A stretch of DNA of 58,557 bases from Bdellovibrionia bacterium. GTDB lineage: Bacteria > Bdellovibrionota > Bdellovibrionia > Bdellovibrionales > UBA1609. The notes beneath the pieces are model-generated. The model saw nothing but the letters and a program-made list of their open reading frames with translations, was not told the DNA's origin and searched no databases. The DNA lies in assembly GCA_030432925.1 (NCBI GenBank), contig JAUILT010000004.1:1-58557 (forward strand). The letters are read 5' to 3'. The position numbers and the translations under genes are program-made. Shown here one piece after another: positions 1-8,922 of this stretch. How positions within the stretch are numbered: the first letter of the stretch is position 1; every line of letters starts with the position of its first letter.

Positions 1-159
1 ATTTTTAAGCAACTCCAATTTGCTCCTCCTCGAATTGGCTTCTGGCCAGTCCTTCGTCGTCTCGCATTGAATTTGCTCAAAAATTCCTGCGCTGCCGGTG
101 AAAAATTTTATTGGTTACGACACTAGTAAAATGGGTGGCTTTGGGTATAATCTGAAGTG

Positions 160-693
160 ATGCTGTTTTTTTTGAAGACAATTTTGTTTCTGACTGCGAT
201 TTTCACCTGTTTTCAGCCACAAGTTCTGGCTCAGTCAGGTACATCCGAAGCAGACCCTACAGGCCAGAATGTTCTTTGGGAGTGGGGAGTTCATGGTGGT
301 AACCTGCTCCCCAACCAAATTCCAGGATTGACCGAAATCACGGGGCTTGGTGGAGTGCGAGGAGGTTACCGAATCGCCCCTTCCGGCTTTTTAGAATCTG
401 GAATTGCCACGGGGAGTGGGTATGGGGCAACTTGGACCAACGCGCATATTGCGGCTCGTATGGAAATTCCAGTAGAAACACTTGTTGGTCATGTCTTTGC
501 TGGACTGGATACTATTTACTATCAGGGAGCCGGTCGCTCCAAAAAACTTTTTGGTGGTGGACATGTTGGCGGTGGTATTCAGGCTCAGTTAGGAGGGTCG
601 GTTTGGTTTCGCTCCAATATGAAGTTCACTGTTAACCCAGGAACGTCCATGTACATTGATTTTGGAATCATGTTTCGTATTCCTGGGTCATAA
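160..693 (+). CDS. Hypothetical secreted, Gly-rich beta-strand protein
   Basis: I do not recognise this gene. About 177 residues: an N-terminal signal peptide with a hydrophobic core at residues ~4-22 and a likely cleavage after Val-Leu-Ala, then a Gly/aromatic-rich body with alternating hydrophobic residues, as in a small outer-membrane barrel or periplasmic beta protein. It ends with Phe-Gly-Ile-Met-Phe-Arg-Ile-Pro-Gly-Ser. GTG at 157 and ATG at 160 are adjacent in-frame starts; neither has a clear Shine-Dalgarno site. A TATAAT box at 146-151 lies so close that the mRNA might be almost leaderless. Its 3' end overlaps the convergent nadB gene by 6 bp. Confidence 0.6.
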   Translation: MLFFLKTILFLTAIFTCFQPQVLAQSGTSEADPTGQNVLWEWGVHGGNLLPNQIPGLTEITGLGGVRGGYRIAPSGFLESGIATGSGYGATWTNAHIAARMEIPVETLVGHVFAGLDTIYYQGAGRSKKLFGGGHVGGGIQAQLGGSVWFRSNMKFTVNPGTSMYIDFGIMFRIPGS

Positions 694-2253
694 AATAGTG
701 TCTTTTTTCCACTCTTGTCGTGTTTCCGGATAATCTAAATTAAAGTGAATACCTCGGGACTCTTTGCGCCTGAGAGCACAGCGAACTGTTAGTTCGGCGA
801 CAAGTGCAATATTTCTCAGTTCCTCAATATCTGAGTGAGGGGGGAGTTGAGAGTAGTAATCATGAATCTCTTGGTTGATCAGTTGTAACCGATGCAAAGC
901 TCGTTGCAGTCTACGGTTGGAGCGAACAATGCCCACGTAGTTCCACATTAATCTTCGGATTTCTTCCCACATGTGATGAATAACAACCATTTCATCATCA
1001 TTTTTTAATAATTTTTTTGATGTCGTAAAAATGGGCTTCATGAGTGAAACAGTTTTTACTGGATCTTGCGATATAATTTTTGCACAATGGTGAGCTGTCA
1101 CCATGCACTCCAGCAGAGAGTTGGATGCTAGTCGATTAGCTCCATGCAAGCCCGTACATGCTGATTCTCCCAAGCAGTACAGATTTTTTATATTTGTTCT
1201 GCCCGAAATATCGGTAAGTACTCCACCACACAGATAGTGAGCAGCAGGCACAACAGGCATTGGGGTTTTGCTGATATCAAGACCTAGGCCTTGGCAGCGA
1301 GAAAAAATTTGTGGAAATCGTTTTTGCAAAAAATCACGGTTATGGTGGGTCATGTCCAGGCGGACATAATCATCTCCAGATCTTTTCAACTCACTATCGA
1401 TAGCTCGGGCAACAATGTCTCTGGGAGCAAGGCTGTCAGTGAACTCTTCTCCATGGCCGTTGATAAGGCGTCCTCCCTCTCCACGCAAGGCTTCTGAAAT
1501 AAGAAAGTTTCTGGAGGTGGGGTTAAAAAGGCAGGTGGGATGAAATTGCATGAACTCAAGGTTGGCCACGCGGGCTCCGGCTCTGTAAGCCATAGCGATT
1601 CCATCTCCTGTGGCTCCTTCCCAGTTGGAGGTGTAAAGATAGGATTTGCCTGCACCTCCTGTGGCTAAAACAGTGTGCTCTGCCAGCAAAGGTTTTATAG
1701 TACCCGTCTGTTTGTTCAGAATGTGAACACCAATACAAGGGGTGTCTTCCTCTTGTTGAGGAGCAAGGTCACTCATTAAAATTAAATCGGTAGCAAAAAG
1801 GTTTTCTTGAAGATCAATATTTTTGTGATCTATGGCTTTTTGCAGTAGGTGTCTATGAATGGACTGTCCTGTGTGGTCAGATATATGCAGAATTCTTCGT
1901 TCCGAATGTCCGCCCTCTCTACCCAGGGAAAACTCTTCACTGGAATCGGAGCGATCAAACTCAACACCCCAATTTGCCAAGTCGCGAATTCTCTCAGGAG
2001 CCTCCTCTGTGATTTGTTGAACAACATCCGGTTGGCAGAGCCCTGCTCCAGCCCTCAGTGTGTCTTCAAAGTGTTTTTGAGGAGAGTCTCCTTTGTTGAT
2101 AGCGGCTGCAATTCCTCCTTGAGCCATGGACGTGTTGGTCTGATTCAGAGATACTTTGGAGATAAGAGTGACTTTGCGGTGAGAAGCGAGCTTGAGTGCA
2201 AAAACCAGCCCGGCCAAGCCTGAACCGACAACAATCACGTCTTGATTTTGCAT
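688..2253 (-). CDS. nadB: L-aspartate oxidase NadB
   Basis: FAD-dependent oxidation of L-aspartate to iminoaspartate, the first step of de novo NAD synthesis; cytosolic. The 521-residue length fits the family. An N-terminal Rossmann FAD motif (VVGSGLAGL, residues ~7-15) is followed by the NadB/SdhA-type segment SMAQGGIAAA near 42-51, the substrate-site segment GREGGHSERRI near 111-121, and the C-terminal succinate-dehydrogenase-flavoprotein helical domain. The start is preceded on the minus strand by a GGGAGG-like ribosome site. No nadA or nadC lies next to it. It is divergent from the signalling pair that starts at 2410 and converges on the small secreted-protein gene, overlapping it by 6 bp without a visible terminator. 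Confidence 0.95.
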   Translation of the reverse strand: MQNQDVIVVGSGLAGLVFALKLASHRKVTLISKVSLNQTNTSMAQGGIAAAINKGDSPQKHFEDTLRAGAGLCQPDVVQQITEEAPERIRDLANWGVEFDRSDSSEEFSLGREGGHSERRILHISDHTGQSIHRHLLQKAIDHKNIDLQENLFATDLILMSDLAPQQEEDTPCIGVHILNKQTGTIKPLLAEHTVLATGGAGKSYLYTSNWEGATGDGIAMAYRAGARVANLEFMQFHPTCLFNPTSRNFLISEALRGEGGRLINGHGEEFTDSLAPRDIVARAIDSELKRSGDDYVRLDMTHHNRDFLQKRFPQIFSRCQGLGLDISKTPMPVVPAAHYLCGGVLTDISGRTNIKNLYCLGESACTGLHGANRLASNSLLECMVTAHHCAKIISQDPVKTVSLMKPIFTTSKKLLKNDDEMVVIHHMWEEIRRLMWNYVGIVRSNRRLQRALHRLQLINQEIHDYYSQLPPHSDIEELRNIALVAELTVRCALRRKESRGIHFNLDYPETRQEWKKDTIL

Positions 2254-2409
2254 AACCTGGAGCCTCCCTGGACCCCAGGTTATATACCCAAAATGGTTGA
2301 GAGAGGCTTTAAAACGCCTAGCGTTAATTTTCTCTGTCAGGACTCTCGTCTTGCGTTCCTTGGGGGACTAAAACTAAAATAAGATCGAGGACTTAAGAAG
2401 AGTTCAAGA

Positions 2410-4641
2410 ATGTCATGGAAGGTGAAGACAATGCGTGTAAAATTAGCCATGGCTATTGGTCTGGGAATTTTAGCTCTGACCTTCATGACGGCCATTAAAA
2501 TCACCTCATTGGGGAGCGAGGAGCGGTCCCGCTTTCTTCGTGGCAGCGTTCAGAGTGAGGTGGGGCTTGCTAAGACAAATGCCAGTCTCTTGTCAAAAAA
2601 TTATGCTGAGCTTTTAACTCAGGCGACCTCTGTTGAGGAGTCTATTCGTAGGGAAAGCTCTCCCGGAGTGGTCAATTCTATTTTTATTAAAGGCCCTTTT
2701 TTGACAGTGGCTCTTTTGGAGCCTGCGGATATTTCTGGTTGGAATTTAAGATGGATAAAAAATAAGACAGATCAAGAGGGGGCCTGGACGCAGTCCAATG
2801 GTCAACAAGTGGCTCAAGATTTACCGTTGGCCGCAGTGAGTGACGAAAATATAATCTGGCATAGACATTTATCAAAGACTGGACATGCACTTTACACATT
2901 AATGATTCGAGTGAGGGTGCCCAACCCTGAAACTGGAAAAATGGTCAATATGGTAGCCCTTGGAACTTTGAATAATCAGGCCTTTTCAACAGTTGTGGAG
3001 AGTTTTAAGTCCACCACTAGAGAAGTTATGGTTCTTGATGATAAGGGATATGCTTTGGCTTACACAAGCCAACAGTATGTAGGGGCTCCCATGAACACTC
3101 ACCCCATGGTGGAAACTCTTTTGAATGAGAGAAAAGTCATTGATATCGGAAGCTATCAAGATAGAGGTGGAGCAGATATAGTTGGCGCCTATGAGCGTCT
3201 TGACGAGAGCAACCTTTATGTTGCTGTGGCTCAGAAACTGGGGAGCTATCCGAGTTTATTTTCAGCTCAACTTGTGAGCCTTATCGGATTGGCAGTGGCA
3301 TCATTTTTGATTGCTATTTCTTTTGGTTTTTTGTTGGTTCGCCCTACAATAGCTGCTTATGAATATCTCCAGGACCTTGCCATTGCATTGGGGCAGGGGC
3401 TGCCGGTGAGGCAGCCAGCTTATTTTGCCGACATGCCCCCGGTATTGATTCAATCCATTCAAAAACTTCAGGCAGATCCCCCTCCTGTGCACCCTTCAAC
3501 TGAAGCCTCTGGGGATACGTTATCCACGCGGCCGTCTGTAGCGCAGGAAGTGAGCGAAGAGGAAAAGGTAAAGATCTATAAGGAGGTAGCTTCTGGTTTG
3601 GCCATGGCGTTGAAAGAGCCAGTGAATGTTATACTTGGGCAATCACAGCTAGCACGAGCAAAGTTGGAGGACCAGGGTATTACAGACCACTATACTGCTA
3701 TCGAACGTGAGGCTCGAAGAGTACGTTCTACAGTAGAAAACCTCATGAAAGTTTCAGGAGCAGAGTCTCTTCAACTGCAACGGGAGGATTTGCATGAAAT
3801 TGTTCTTTCTGCCCTTAAAGAGGTACGACCAGAGTTGGAAGCATTTGGAGTGCAGGTTCGAAAGGATTTACGTCCTGCGAGTCCAATCAAAGTAGACGCA
3901 AATCGTCTGAGAACGGCTATTACAGAAATTTTGAAAAATGCAGTGGAGGCTATGCAAGATGTTGCAGATAAGGAGCTTTTTCTACTTATTAAAGATGAGG
4001 GAAAATATTTGACCTTGACTATTCAGGATACAGGTGGAGGAATTTCTGAGCAGGGGCTCTCCCGAGTCTTCACACCTTTTTATAGCACTAAATCGGAAAT
4101 GCAACATAAAGGCTTGGGACTTTCTGTAGCCAAAGGAATTGTAGAGTCTTGTTTAGGAAAATTAAGAGTGGACTCTACGGGGCCGCAAGGAACTCGCGTT
4201 ATTATGGAGTTTCCCTTACTTCAGGCAGCTAGTGATAAGTCAGAAGAATCTCCAGCAGTGAACACTCCAGTTGAAGAGGGAGTTCAACCTTTAGTGGCAA
4301 AAATGCCTAGTCTTGAAGACAAGTTGCCTGAAATTGATCAGGTAGACCTTGCCGGAGTTCGGCCATTGACTGGGTCTGATGCAGATAACCTACCTTCACC
4401 ACCTTCTGATGAGGAGGAGGCAGAGCTGCATCAAATCCGTATGCAAGATGCTACGACAGATATTCGAGATCTATCGAGTATGGAAGAAGAGCTTGATGAT
4501 GAGTCACAAATAGCGATTCTTGAAGAATCTGTCGCAGGTAGTGACTTGGACCTGATCAGTGGTGACGATGATTCCAACGACAATGATGAGCCCGGATTCA
4601 CTGTGACCATTCGCAAACCAAAAGTGGGAAGCGGTGAATGA
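2410..4641 (+). CDS. Histidine-kinase-like sensor without the phospho-acceptor His (pseudo-kinase)
   Basis: A 743-residue membrane protein. TM1 is at ~11-30, an extracytoplasmic Cache-like sensor region at ~35-280, TM2 at ~287-311, then a linker, a dimerisation-helix region at ~385-450, a GHKL ATPase domain at ~455-602 and an acidic tail of ~140 residues. The ATPase boxes look intact: N box with Asn510, G1 Asp540-Thr-Gly-Gly-Gly, F box Phe555-Thr-Pro-Phe, G2 Gly-Leu-Gly at 568-570. The H-box helix reads GLAMALKEPVNVILG where the family has G-x-A-H-E-x-x-x-P-L; the His and Glu are Met399 and Ala400 (codons 3604-3609). So it cannot autophosphorylate in the usual way and may be a nucleotide-dependent scaffold (inference). 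ATG at 2431 has a better ribosome site (GGAAGGTG) and is an alternative start. The stop overlaps the next gene as ATGA. Confidence 0.85.
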   Translation: MSWKVKTMRVKLAMAIGLGILALTFMTAIKITSLGSEERSRFLRGSVQSEVGLAKTNASLLSKNYAELLTQATSVEESIRRESSPGVVNSIFIKGPFLTVALLEPADISGWNLRWIKNKTDQEGAWTQSNGQQVAQDLPLAAVSDENIIWHRHLSKTGHALYTLMIRVRVPNPETGKMVNMVALGTLNNQAFSTVVESFKSTTREVMVLDDKGYALAYTSQQYVGAPMNTHPMVETLLNERKVIDIGSYQDRGGADIVGAYERLDESNLYVAVAQKLGSYPSLFSAQLVSLIGLAVASFLIAISFGFLLVRPTIAAYEYLQDLAIALGQGLPVRQPAYFADMPPVLIQSIQKLQADPPPVHPSTEASGDTLSTRPSVAQEVSEEEKVKIYKEVASGLAMALKEPVNVILGQSQLARAKLEDQGITDHYTAIEREARRVRSTVENLMKVSGAESLQLQREDLHEIVLSALKEVRPELEAFGVQVRKDLRPASPIKVDANRLRTAITEILKNAVEAMQDVADKELFLLIKDEGKYLTLTIQDTGGGISEQGLSRVFTPFYSTKSEMQHKGLGLSVAKGIVESCLGKLRVDSTGPQGTRVIMEFPLLQAASDKSEESPAVNTPVEEGVQPLVAKMPSLEDKLPEIDQVDLAGVRPLTGSDADNLPSPPSDEEEAELHQIRMQDATTDIRDLSSMEEELDDESQIAILEESVAGSDLDLISGDDDSNDNDEPGFTVTIRKPKVGSGE

Positions 4642-6146
4642 ATATTCAAAAGTACCGGTCCTCTTTTACCTGTCACATTATTACTGACAAGGGCACTGGT
4701 GAAGGGCTTGCTCGAGGAGTGGCTCAGGCAGGCTATCGGACAGCGGTATTTGAAGATTTTACGATATTTCTTCAAGGGGCAAGACAAGACCCTCCCCACT
4801 TTGTGCTACTGATGAGAGAGGGCTTTGAGTCTGAAGTTGTTAAATCAGAGCTTTTGAAAATTCACCAGTTGCTGCCAGAATCTGAGGTCATTTTACTGGT
4901 AAATCATGAGCAGCTCTCTCTGGCCTGGGAGCAAGTAGGACGCAGCGTATTTGCAATGACTTCATTTCCACTGAACCATCCACTTCAAGTGATTAAAGAG
5001 TTAGATCACGCGGCTCAAAATACTTTTTTTAAATACCAAAATGAACAACTACACGAAGCGCTTAAAGAGGTTCATGCGAGTTCAAGAGATGTGCAAAGGC
5101 CTGCCCCTGAGGTTGAAGTCTCCGACCCTTTCTTCAGTTATGCAGATTATCAACGGTCTTTATTTCAACAATTGAGTCATGGCTCTAGCATTGAAATTTT
5201 CATGAAAGAGTTACATAGATTTTTTAAGTCACAGTCAGGAAAAGCCATTTACTTTAAGTATATTGGTGCTAGAAAAACTATTATTCATCAGTTTTCTGCA
5301 GGGTTGGAGAGAGATGATATTGCGGACTTGGGAATTAATTTTTCAAAAGTTGATTCTGCTTTTAGAAAGTCTCACATCAAGCGAGTAGAAACGCATCCCG
5401 CCTTTCAAGAGATGTTAAAAAATGTTTTTAACGTGGACCGCTTTCATGCCCTTAAGCTTGAGGTGTTAGGGGAGGTTTTTGGAGTCCTCATTTTATGGGA
5501 TATACAGGCGGACTCAGAAGATTTTTCTTATGTGGAAAATAGTTTTTTTCTGCTCAACAGAAATTGTCTGGCTGTGGAGTTAGAAAAACGTTTACATACA
5601 AATCAGATTTATGATCTAGCTTCCCAAGCTTATAACAAACATCATTTTTTACAGCGAATGACCGAGGAAATTGCGAGGGCTCGTCGTACATCTCTTCCCG
5701 TCAGTTTTATCTTACTGAGTATCGATAGAATGGAAGAAGTTACTCAAGGATGTGACAGAGAAGATCTTTCGTTGTTTTTGAAGTCTTTGGTAAGAATTAT
5801 CCAAAAGCACTCTCGGATTAACGACGTCATTGGTCGATTAGGGCAGGATGAGTTTGGACTTTTACTTCCACACACAGCATCCAAAGGTGGTGCTATTAAG
5901 GCCGAGAGGATTCGTAGAATGATTGAGTCTGCTGATTTTTCGCAGGTGCTTCCTGGTTACTCGCAAATGACTCTGAGTTTGAGTGTTAGTGAGTACCCGG
6001 GAGTTTGCAAAGATGCAGATGAACTTTTTCAGTCTGCAGACAGAGCACTTTATGATTTGAAAAAAAATGAGTTAAACAAAGTTGTTATGGTCAAAGCCCC
6101 TGAGGGGTTTATTGCTGACTTTGTAACTCCTAAACCGAACTATTAG
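4638..6146 (+). CDS. Degenerate GGDEF-domain protein with intact RxxD I-site (probable c-di-GMP receptor)
   Basis: 502 residues and soluble. Residues ~10-125 look like a response-regulator-like fold without a clear phospho-acceptor; ~165-320 is GAF-like; ~335-490 is a GGDEF domain. It aligns without gaps to the PleD-type core from the metal Asp to the signature. The metal-ligand Asp is Ser361, the substrate Asn and Asp are Thr369 and Ser378, and the signature is GQDEF (402-406). The inhibitory RxxD site is kept (Arg393, Asp396), spaced normally before the signature. Inactive GGDEF domains with an intact I-site are known to act as c-di-GMP receptors, so that is the favoured role (inference). 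The start overlaps the stop of the pseudo-kinase gene (ATGA), implying translational coupling and probably a shared pathway. Confidence 0.85.
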   Translation: MNIQKYRSSFTCHIITDKGTGEGLARGVAQAGYRTAVFEDFTIFLQGARQDPPHFVLLMREGFESEVVKSELLKIHQLLPESEVILLVNHEQLSLAWEQVGRSVFAMTSFPLNHPLQVIKELDHAAQNTFFKYQNEQLHEALKEVHASSRDVQRPAPEVEVSDPFFSYADYQRSLFQQLSHGSSIEIFMKELHRFFKSQSGKAIYFKYIGARKTIIHQFSAGLERDDIADLGINFSKVDSAFRKSHIKRVETHPAFQEMLKNVFNVDRFHALKLEVLGEVFGVLILWDIQADSEDFSYVENSFFLLNRNCLAVELEKRLHTNQIYDLASQAYNKHHFLQRMTEEIARARRTSLPVSFILLSIDRMEEVTQGCDREDLSLFLKSLVRIIQKHSRINDVIGRLGQDEFGLLLPHTASKGGAIKAERIRRMIESADFSQVLPGYSQMTLSLSVSEYPGVCKDADELFQSADRALYDLKKNELNKVVMVKAPEGFIADFVTPKPNY

Positions 6147-6155
6147 GTACCCCCA

Positions 6156-7325
6156 TTGATTACAGAGATATCGACCTCTAATTTTAGAAAAACACGTGCA
6201 TTGATTGATTTGAATGCTATTAAAAGCAACCTCCTGTTTTTGAAAAGCCAGCTTCAATCTAAAGATCAGTTTTTTTGTCCCATGGTTAAATCCAATGGCT
6301 ACGGTCATGGAGATATTGAAGTGGCTCGTATTTGTGAGCAAGTGGGTGTAAGTGGTGTGGGAGTTGCTCTCTTGGAAGAGGGCATACGTCTGCGAAAGTC
6401 TGGTATTAGTTGTGATATTTTTGTATTTGGCCCCATTCTTGATGAGGCCGTGGGAGAGTTGGTCACACATAGGCTGGTTCCTGTTATAGGCCAGTGGCCA
6501 GAGCTACGTGCTTTGAAAAAGGTGATTGGTGACTCTGGTTCAGTGGATGTGCATATCAAGTTTAATACGGGTATGAACCGACTGGGCTTTCCAATTCAAG
6601 AATCTGATAGATTAGTGAATTTTTTTGAATCAGAAAAAAATATTAATCTTGCAGGCATATGTTCACACCTGTCTGATGGTGATGACGTGGGAGTTGTAGG
6701 AGGGGTTTCAGAAAGGCAGATTGAGGCGCTTGTAGACCTTGAGAAAAAATTTTTAAAATTTTCGCCAATTGTTCATTTATGGAACTCTTCTGGCTGGTTT
6801 TCAATGTTGAAGCACAAGTCCGAATTAGAAGCTGTATCTCAGTGGGGAGTTCGACCAGGCATTGCTATTTACGGTGTTCAGCCTCTTGAAACAGAAATAT
6901 TTACGGAGCTGAAGCCAGCGATGATTCTTGAATCAGAAATTGTGACTATACAGAAGGTGTTGAAGGGGCAAAGTGTATCTTATGGATCTACATGGACAGC
7001 TGATAAAGATACTCTCGTTGGGGTTATTCCCATTGGTTATGCTGATGGCTACTCCCGTGCATTTTCCAGAAAGGGCCAGATGATTGTCGGTGGGCAAAAA
7101 GTGCCGGTGCTGGGAGTTATTTGTATGGACTATACCATGGTAAACCTTACCGACTTAAATATTGATCCTAAACAGGATTTAGGTAAGGAAGTCATCCTTT
7201 TAGGTCGTCAAGGTGACCAGAAAATCACTGCAGAAGAACTTGCAGAGGTGATTGATACAATTCCTTATGAGATAATCACGTGCATAGGGAGAAGAGTTCC
7301 CAGAGAGTTTAAGGGTCACCTATAA
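6156..7325 (+). CDS. alr: Alanine racemase
   Basis: PLP-dependent interconversion of L- and D-alanine, supplying D-Ala for peptidoglycan. The 389-residue length is normal. The PLP lysine is Lys45 in MVKSNGYGHG, a Ser/Gly variant of the usual KANAYGHG. The C-terminal domain carries GYADGYSR with the catalytic Tyr, and CMDY near the substrate site. The start is TTG, nine bases after the stop of the GGDEF-like gene, with a weak AGG upstream. The TAATG overlap with mlaE at 7323-7327 suggests one transcript running into the lipid-transport genes. Confidence 0.95.
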   Translation: MITEISTSNFRKTRALIDLNAIKSNLLFLKSQLQSKDQFFCPMVKSNGYGHGDIEVARICEQVGVSGVGVALLEEGIRLRKSGISCDIFVFGPILDEAVGELVTHRLVPVIGQWPELRALKKVIGDSGSVDVHIKFNTGMNRLGFPIQESDRLVNFFESEKNINLAGICSHLSDGDDVGVVGGVSERQIEALVDLEKKFLKFSPIVHLWNSSGWFSMLKHKSELEAVSQWGVRPGIAIYGVQPLETEIFTELKPAMILESEIVTIQKVLKGQSVSYGSTWTADKDTLVGVIPIGYADGYSRAFSRKGQMIVGGQKVPVLGVICMDYTMVNLTDLNIDPKQDLGKEVILLGRQGDQKITAEELAEVIDTIPYEIITCIGRRVPREFKGHL

Positions 7326-8161
7326 TGCTTCAATATTGGTTGCAACATAGAGATAGGGTGAATAATACGCTGGATGAAATTTTCATATCAGTGGGCCTTA
7401 AGATTATTGGTTTTTTCCATAACACTGGAAAGACTTTTCTTTTCTTTTTTGAATGTTTTCCTTTAGCTTTCAAGAAGCCTTCTCGCATTGATGAGATTAT
7501 TAGGCATATGGAGTTTGTCGGAAATAAATCTATTCTTATTATCATACTCACTGGAAGCTTCACAGGAATGGCCATGAGCTTTCAGATTTATCTAGGGTTT
7601 CAACTGGTCAATGCAACAAACTTAGTTGGCCCTACTGTGGCTTTGGGAATCACTCGAGAGTTGGGACCTGTTTTGACGGGGTTGATTGTAGCAGCTCGAG
7701 CTGGCGGAGCTATGGCTGCGCGACTGGGAACGATGCGAGTGTCTGAGCAAATTGATGCTCTAGAAGTTATGGGTGTCGATCCCAAGCAGTACCTAGTGGC
7801 GCCGAGAATTTTGGCAGCATTTATTACCATGCCGTTGTTGTGTGGGGTTTTTGATTTTATTGCTATGGTGGGAGCTCATGTTTTGTGTATTAATATTCTC
7901 GGGCTTGATGAGGCCATTTTTTGGGACAAGATTCAGCTGTGGATCGATCCAGGAGATATTAATGAAGGACTATTAAAGTCTGCTGTATTCGGTCTGACTT
8001 TTGCGGCCATTTGCACCAATAAGGGTTTCAATACTACGGGCGGGGCTAAAGGAGTTGGAGAGGCCACCAATCAGGGAGTTGTTAATAGTATGGTGATGAT
8101 TATTGTAATTAATTATTTTATGACAAACCTGATCAGATTTTTTTACGCGGTGACGGGGTAA
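7325..8161 (+). CDS. mlaE: MlaE-family ABC lipid-transport permease
   Basis: Inner-membrane permease of the Mla-type phospholipid transporter, which works with an ABC ATPase and an MCE substrate-binding protein to move lipid between inner and outer membranes. 278 residues with about five hydrophobic segments. The family core LGPVLTGLIVAARAGGAMAA, followed by the EQIDAL and MGVDP segment, is clear at ~115-155. Genes for the ATPase and the MCE protein follow directly; no mlaB or mlaC homologue is visible nearby. Confidence 0.93.
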   Translation: MLQYWLQHRDRVNNTLDEIFISVGLKIIGFFHNTGKTFLFFFECFPLAFKKPSRIDEIIRHMEFVGNKSILIIILTGSFTGMAMSFQIYLGFQLVNATNLVGPTVALGITRELGPVLTGLIVAARAGGAMAARLGTMRVSEQIDALEVMGVDPKQYLVAPRILAAFITMPLLCGVFDFIAMVGAHVLCINILGLDEAIFWDKIQLWIDPGDINEGLLKSAVFGLTFAAICTNKGFNTTGGAKGVGEATNQGVVNSMVMIIVINYFMTNLIRFFYAVTG

Positions 8162-8163
8162 GT

Positions 8164-8922
8164 TTGGAAATAGCCATTGATTTATTGAATCTGAAAAAAA
8201 GTTTTGACGGAGGTAAAGACTATGTCCTTAAAGGAGTTGATCTGACTATTCCAAAAGGCTCTTTGACTGTGATTATTGGTTTTTCGGGGACTGGAAAATC
8301 TGTGTTACTCAAGCATATTCTAGGGCTTATTAAACCTTCGTCAGGGACTATTAAAGTTTTAGGTAAAAATTTGACAGAAATGTCCATGGATGAATTGATT
8401 CATTTTCGAACTAACCTTGGAGTATTGTTTCAGTATGCAGCACTTTTTGATGATATGAGTGCATTGGAAAATGTTTGTTTTCCTTTACATGAACACAGGA
8501 GAAACCTTCCCGCAGAACAGATTATAGAAATTGCTGAGAGAAAGTTAATTGCTTCAGGGCTCGATGAGAAGCATTTTCATAAGCTACCTGCAGAAATGAG
8601 CGGTGGAATGAGAAAGCGTGTAGGGCTGGCAAGAGCTCTGGCCTTAGATCCTGAAATCCTTCTTTATGATGAGCCGACAACGGGACTAGACCCAATTTTA
8701 ACAGAAATGGTGGATAATTTGATTGTGGAAACTCATGAGGCTCATGAAGGGACAACGAGTGTGGTGGTATCTCACGACCTGATTGCAGCTTTTCGTATAG
8801 CTCATCACATTGTGATGTTGGATAAGGGAAAAGTTCTTCTTCAGGGGACTCAGGAAGACTTCAAAAACTCCGATGTAGAATTGGTACAAAGATTTTTAGC
8901 TAAAGGACTTAGAACACAATGA
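8164..8922 (+). CDS. mlaF: MlaF-family ABC transporter ATP-binding protein
   Basis: Cytoplasmic ATPase that powers the MlaE/MlaD lipid transporter. 252 residues with Walker A GFSGTGKS (~39-46), Q-loop Gln in FQYAALFDD, signature MSGGMRKR (~143-150) and Walker B LLYDEP with the catalytic Glu, then an SHD H-loop. The start is TTG, two bases after the mlaE stop. The stop overlaps the ATG of the MCE gene (ATGA at 8919-8922), which suggests coupled translation. Confidence 0.93.
   Translation: MEIAIDLLNLKKSFDGGKDYVLKGVDLTIPKGSLTVIIGFSGTGKSVLLKHILGLIKPSSGTIKVLGKNLTEMSMDELIHFRTNLGVLFQYAALFDDMSALENVCFPLHEHRRNLPAEQIIEIAERKLIASGLDEKHFHKLPAEMSGGMRKRVGLARALALDPEILLYDEPTTGLDPILTEMVDNLIVETHEAHEGTTSVVVSHDLIAAFRIAHHIVMLDKGKVLLQGTQEDFKNSDVELVQRFLAKGLRTQ

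Noticed and set aside
1-80. Minus-strand open frame entering the window from the left (possible TTG start at 80)
   Set aside because: Only ~26 codons are visible and the start is weak; composition is suggestive (Arg-rich) but cannot be supported.
146-162. Leaderless mRNA for the first gene
   Set aside because: TATAAT at 146-151 is suggestive, but no -35 box fits, so I do not claim it.
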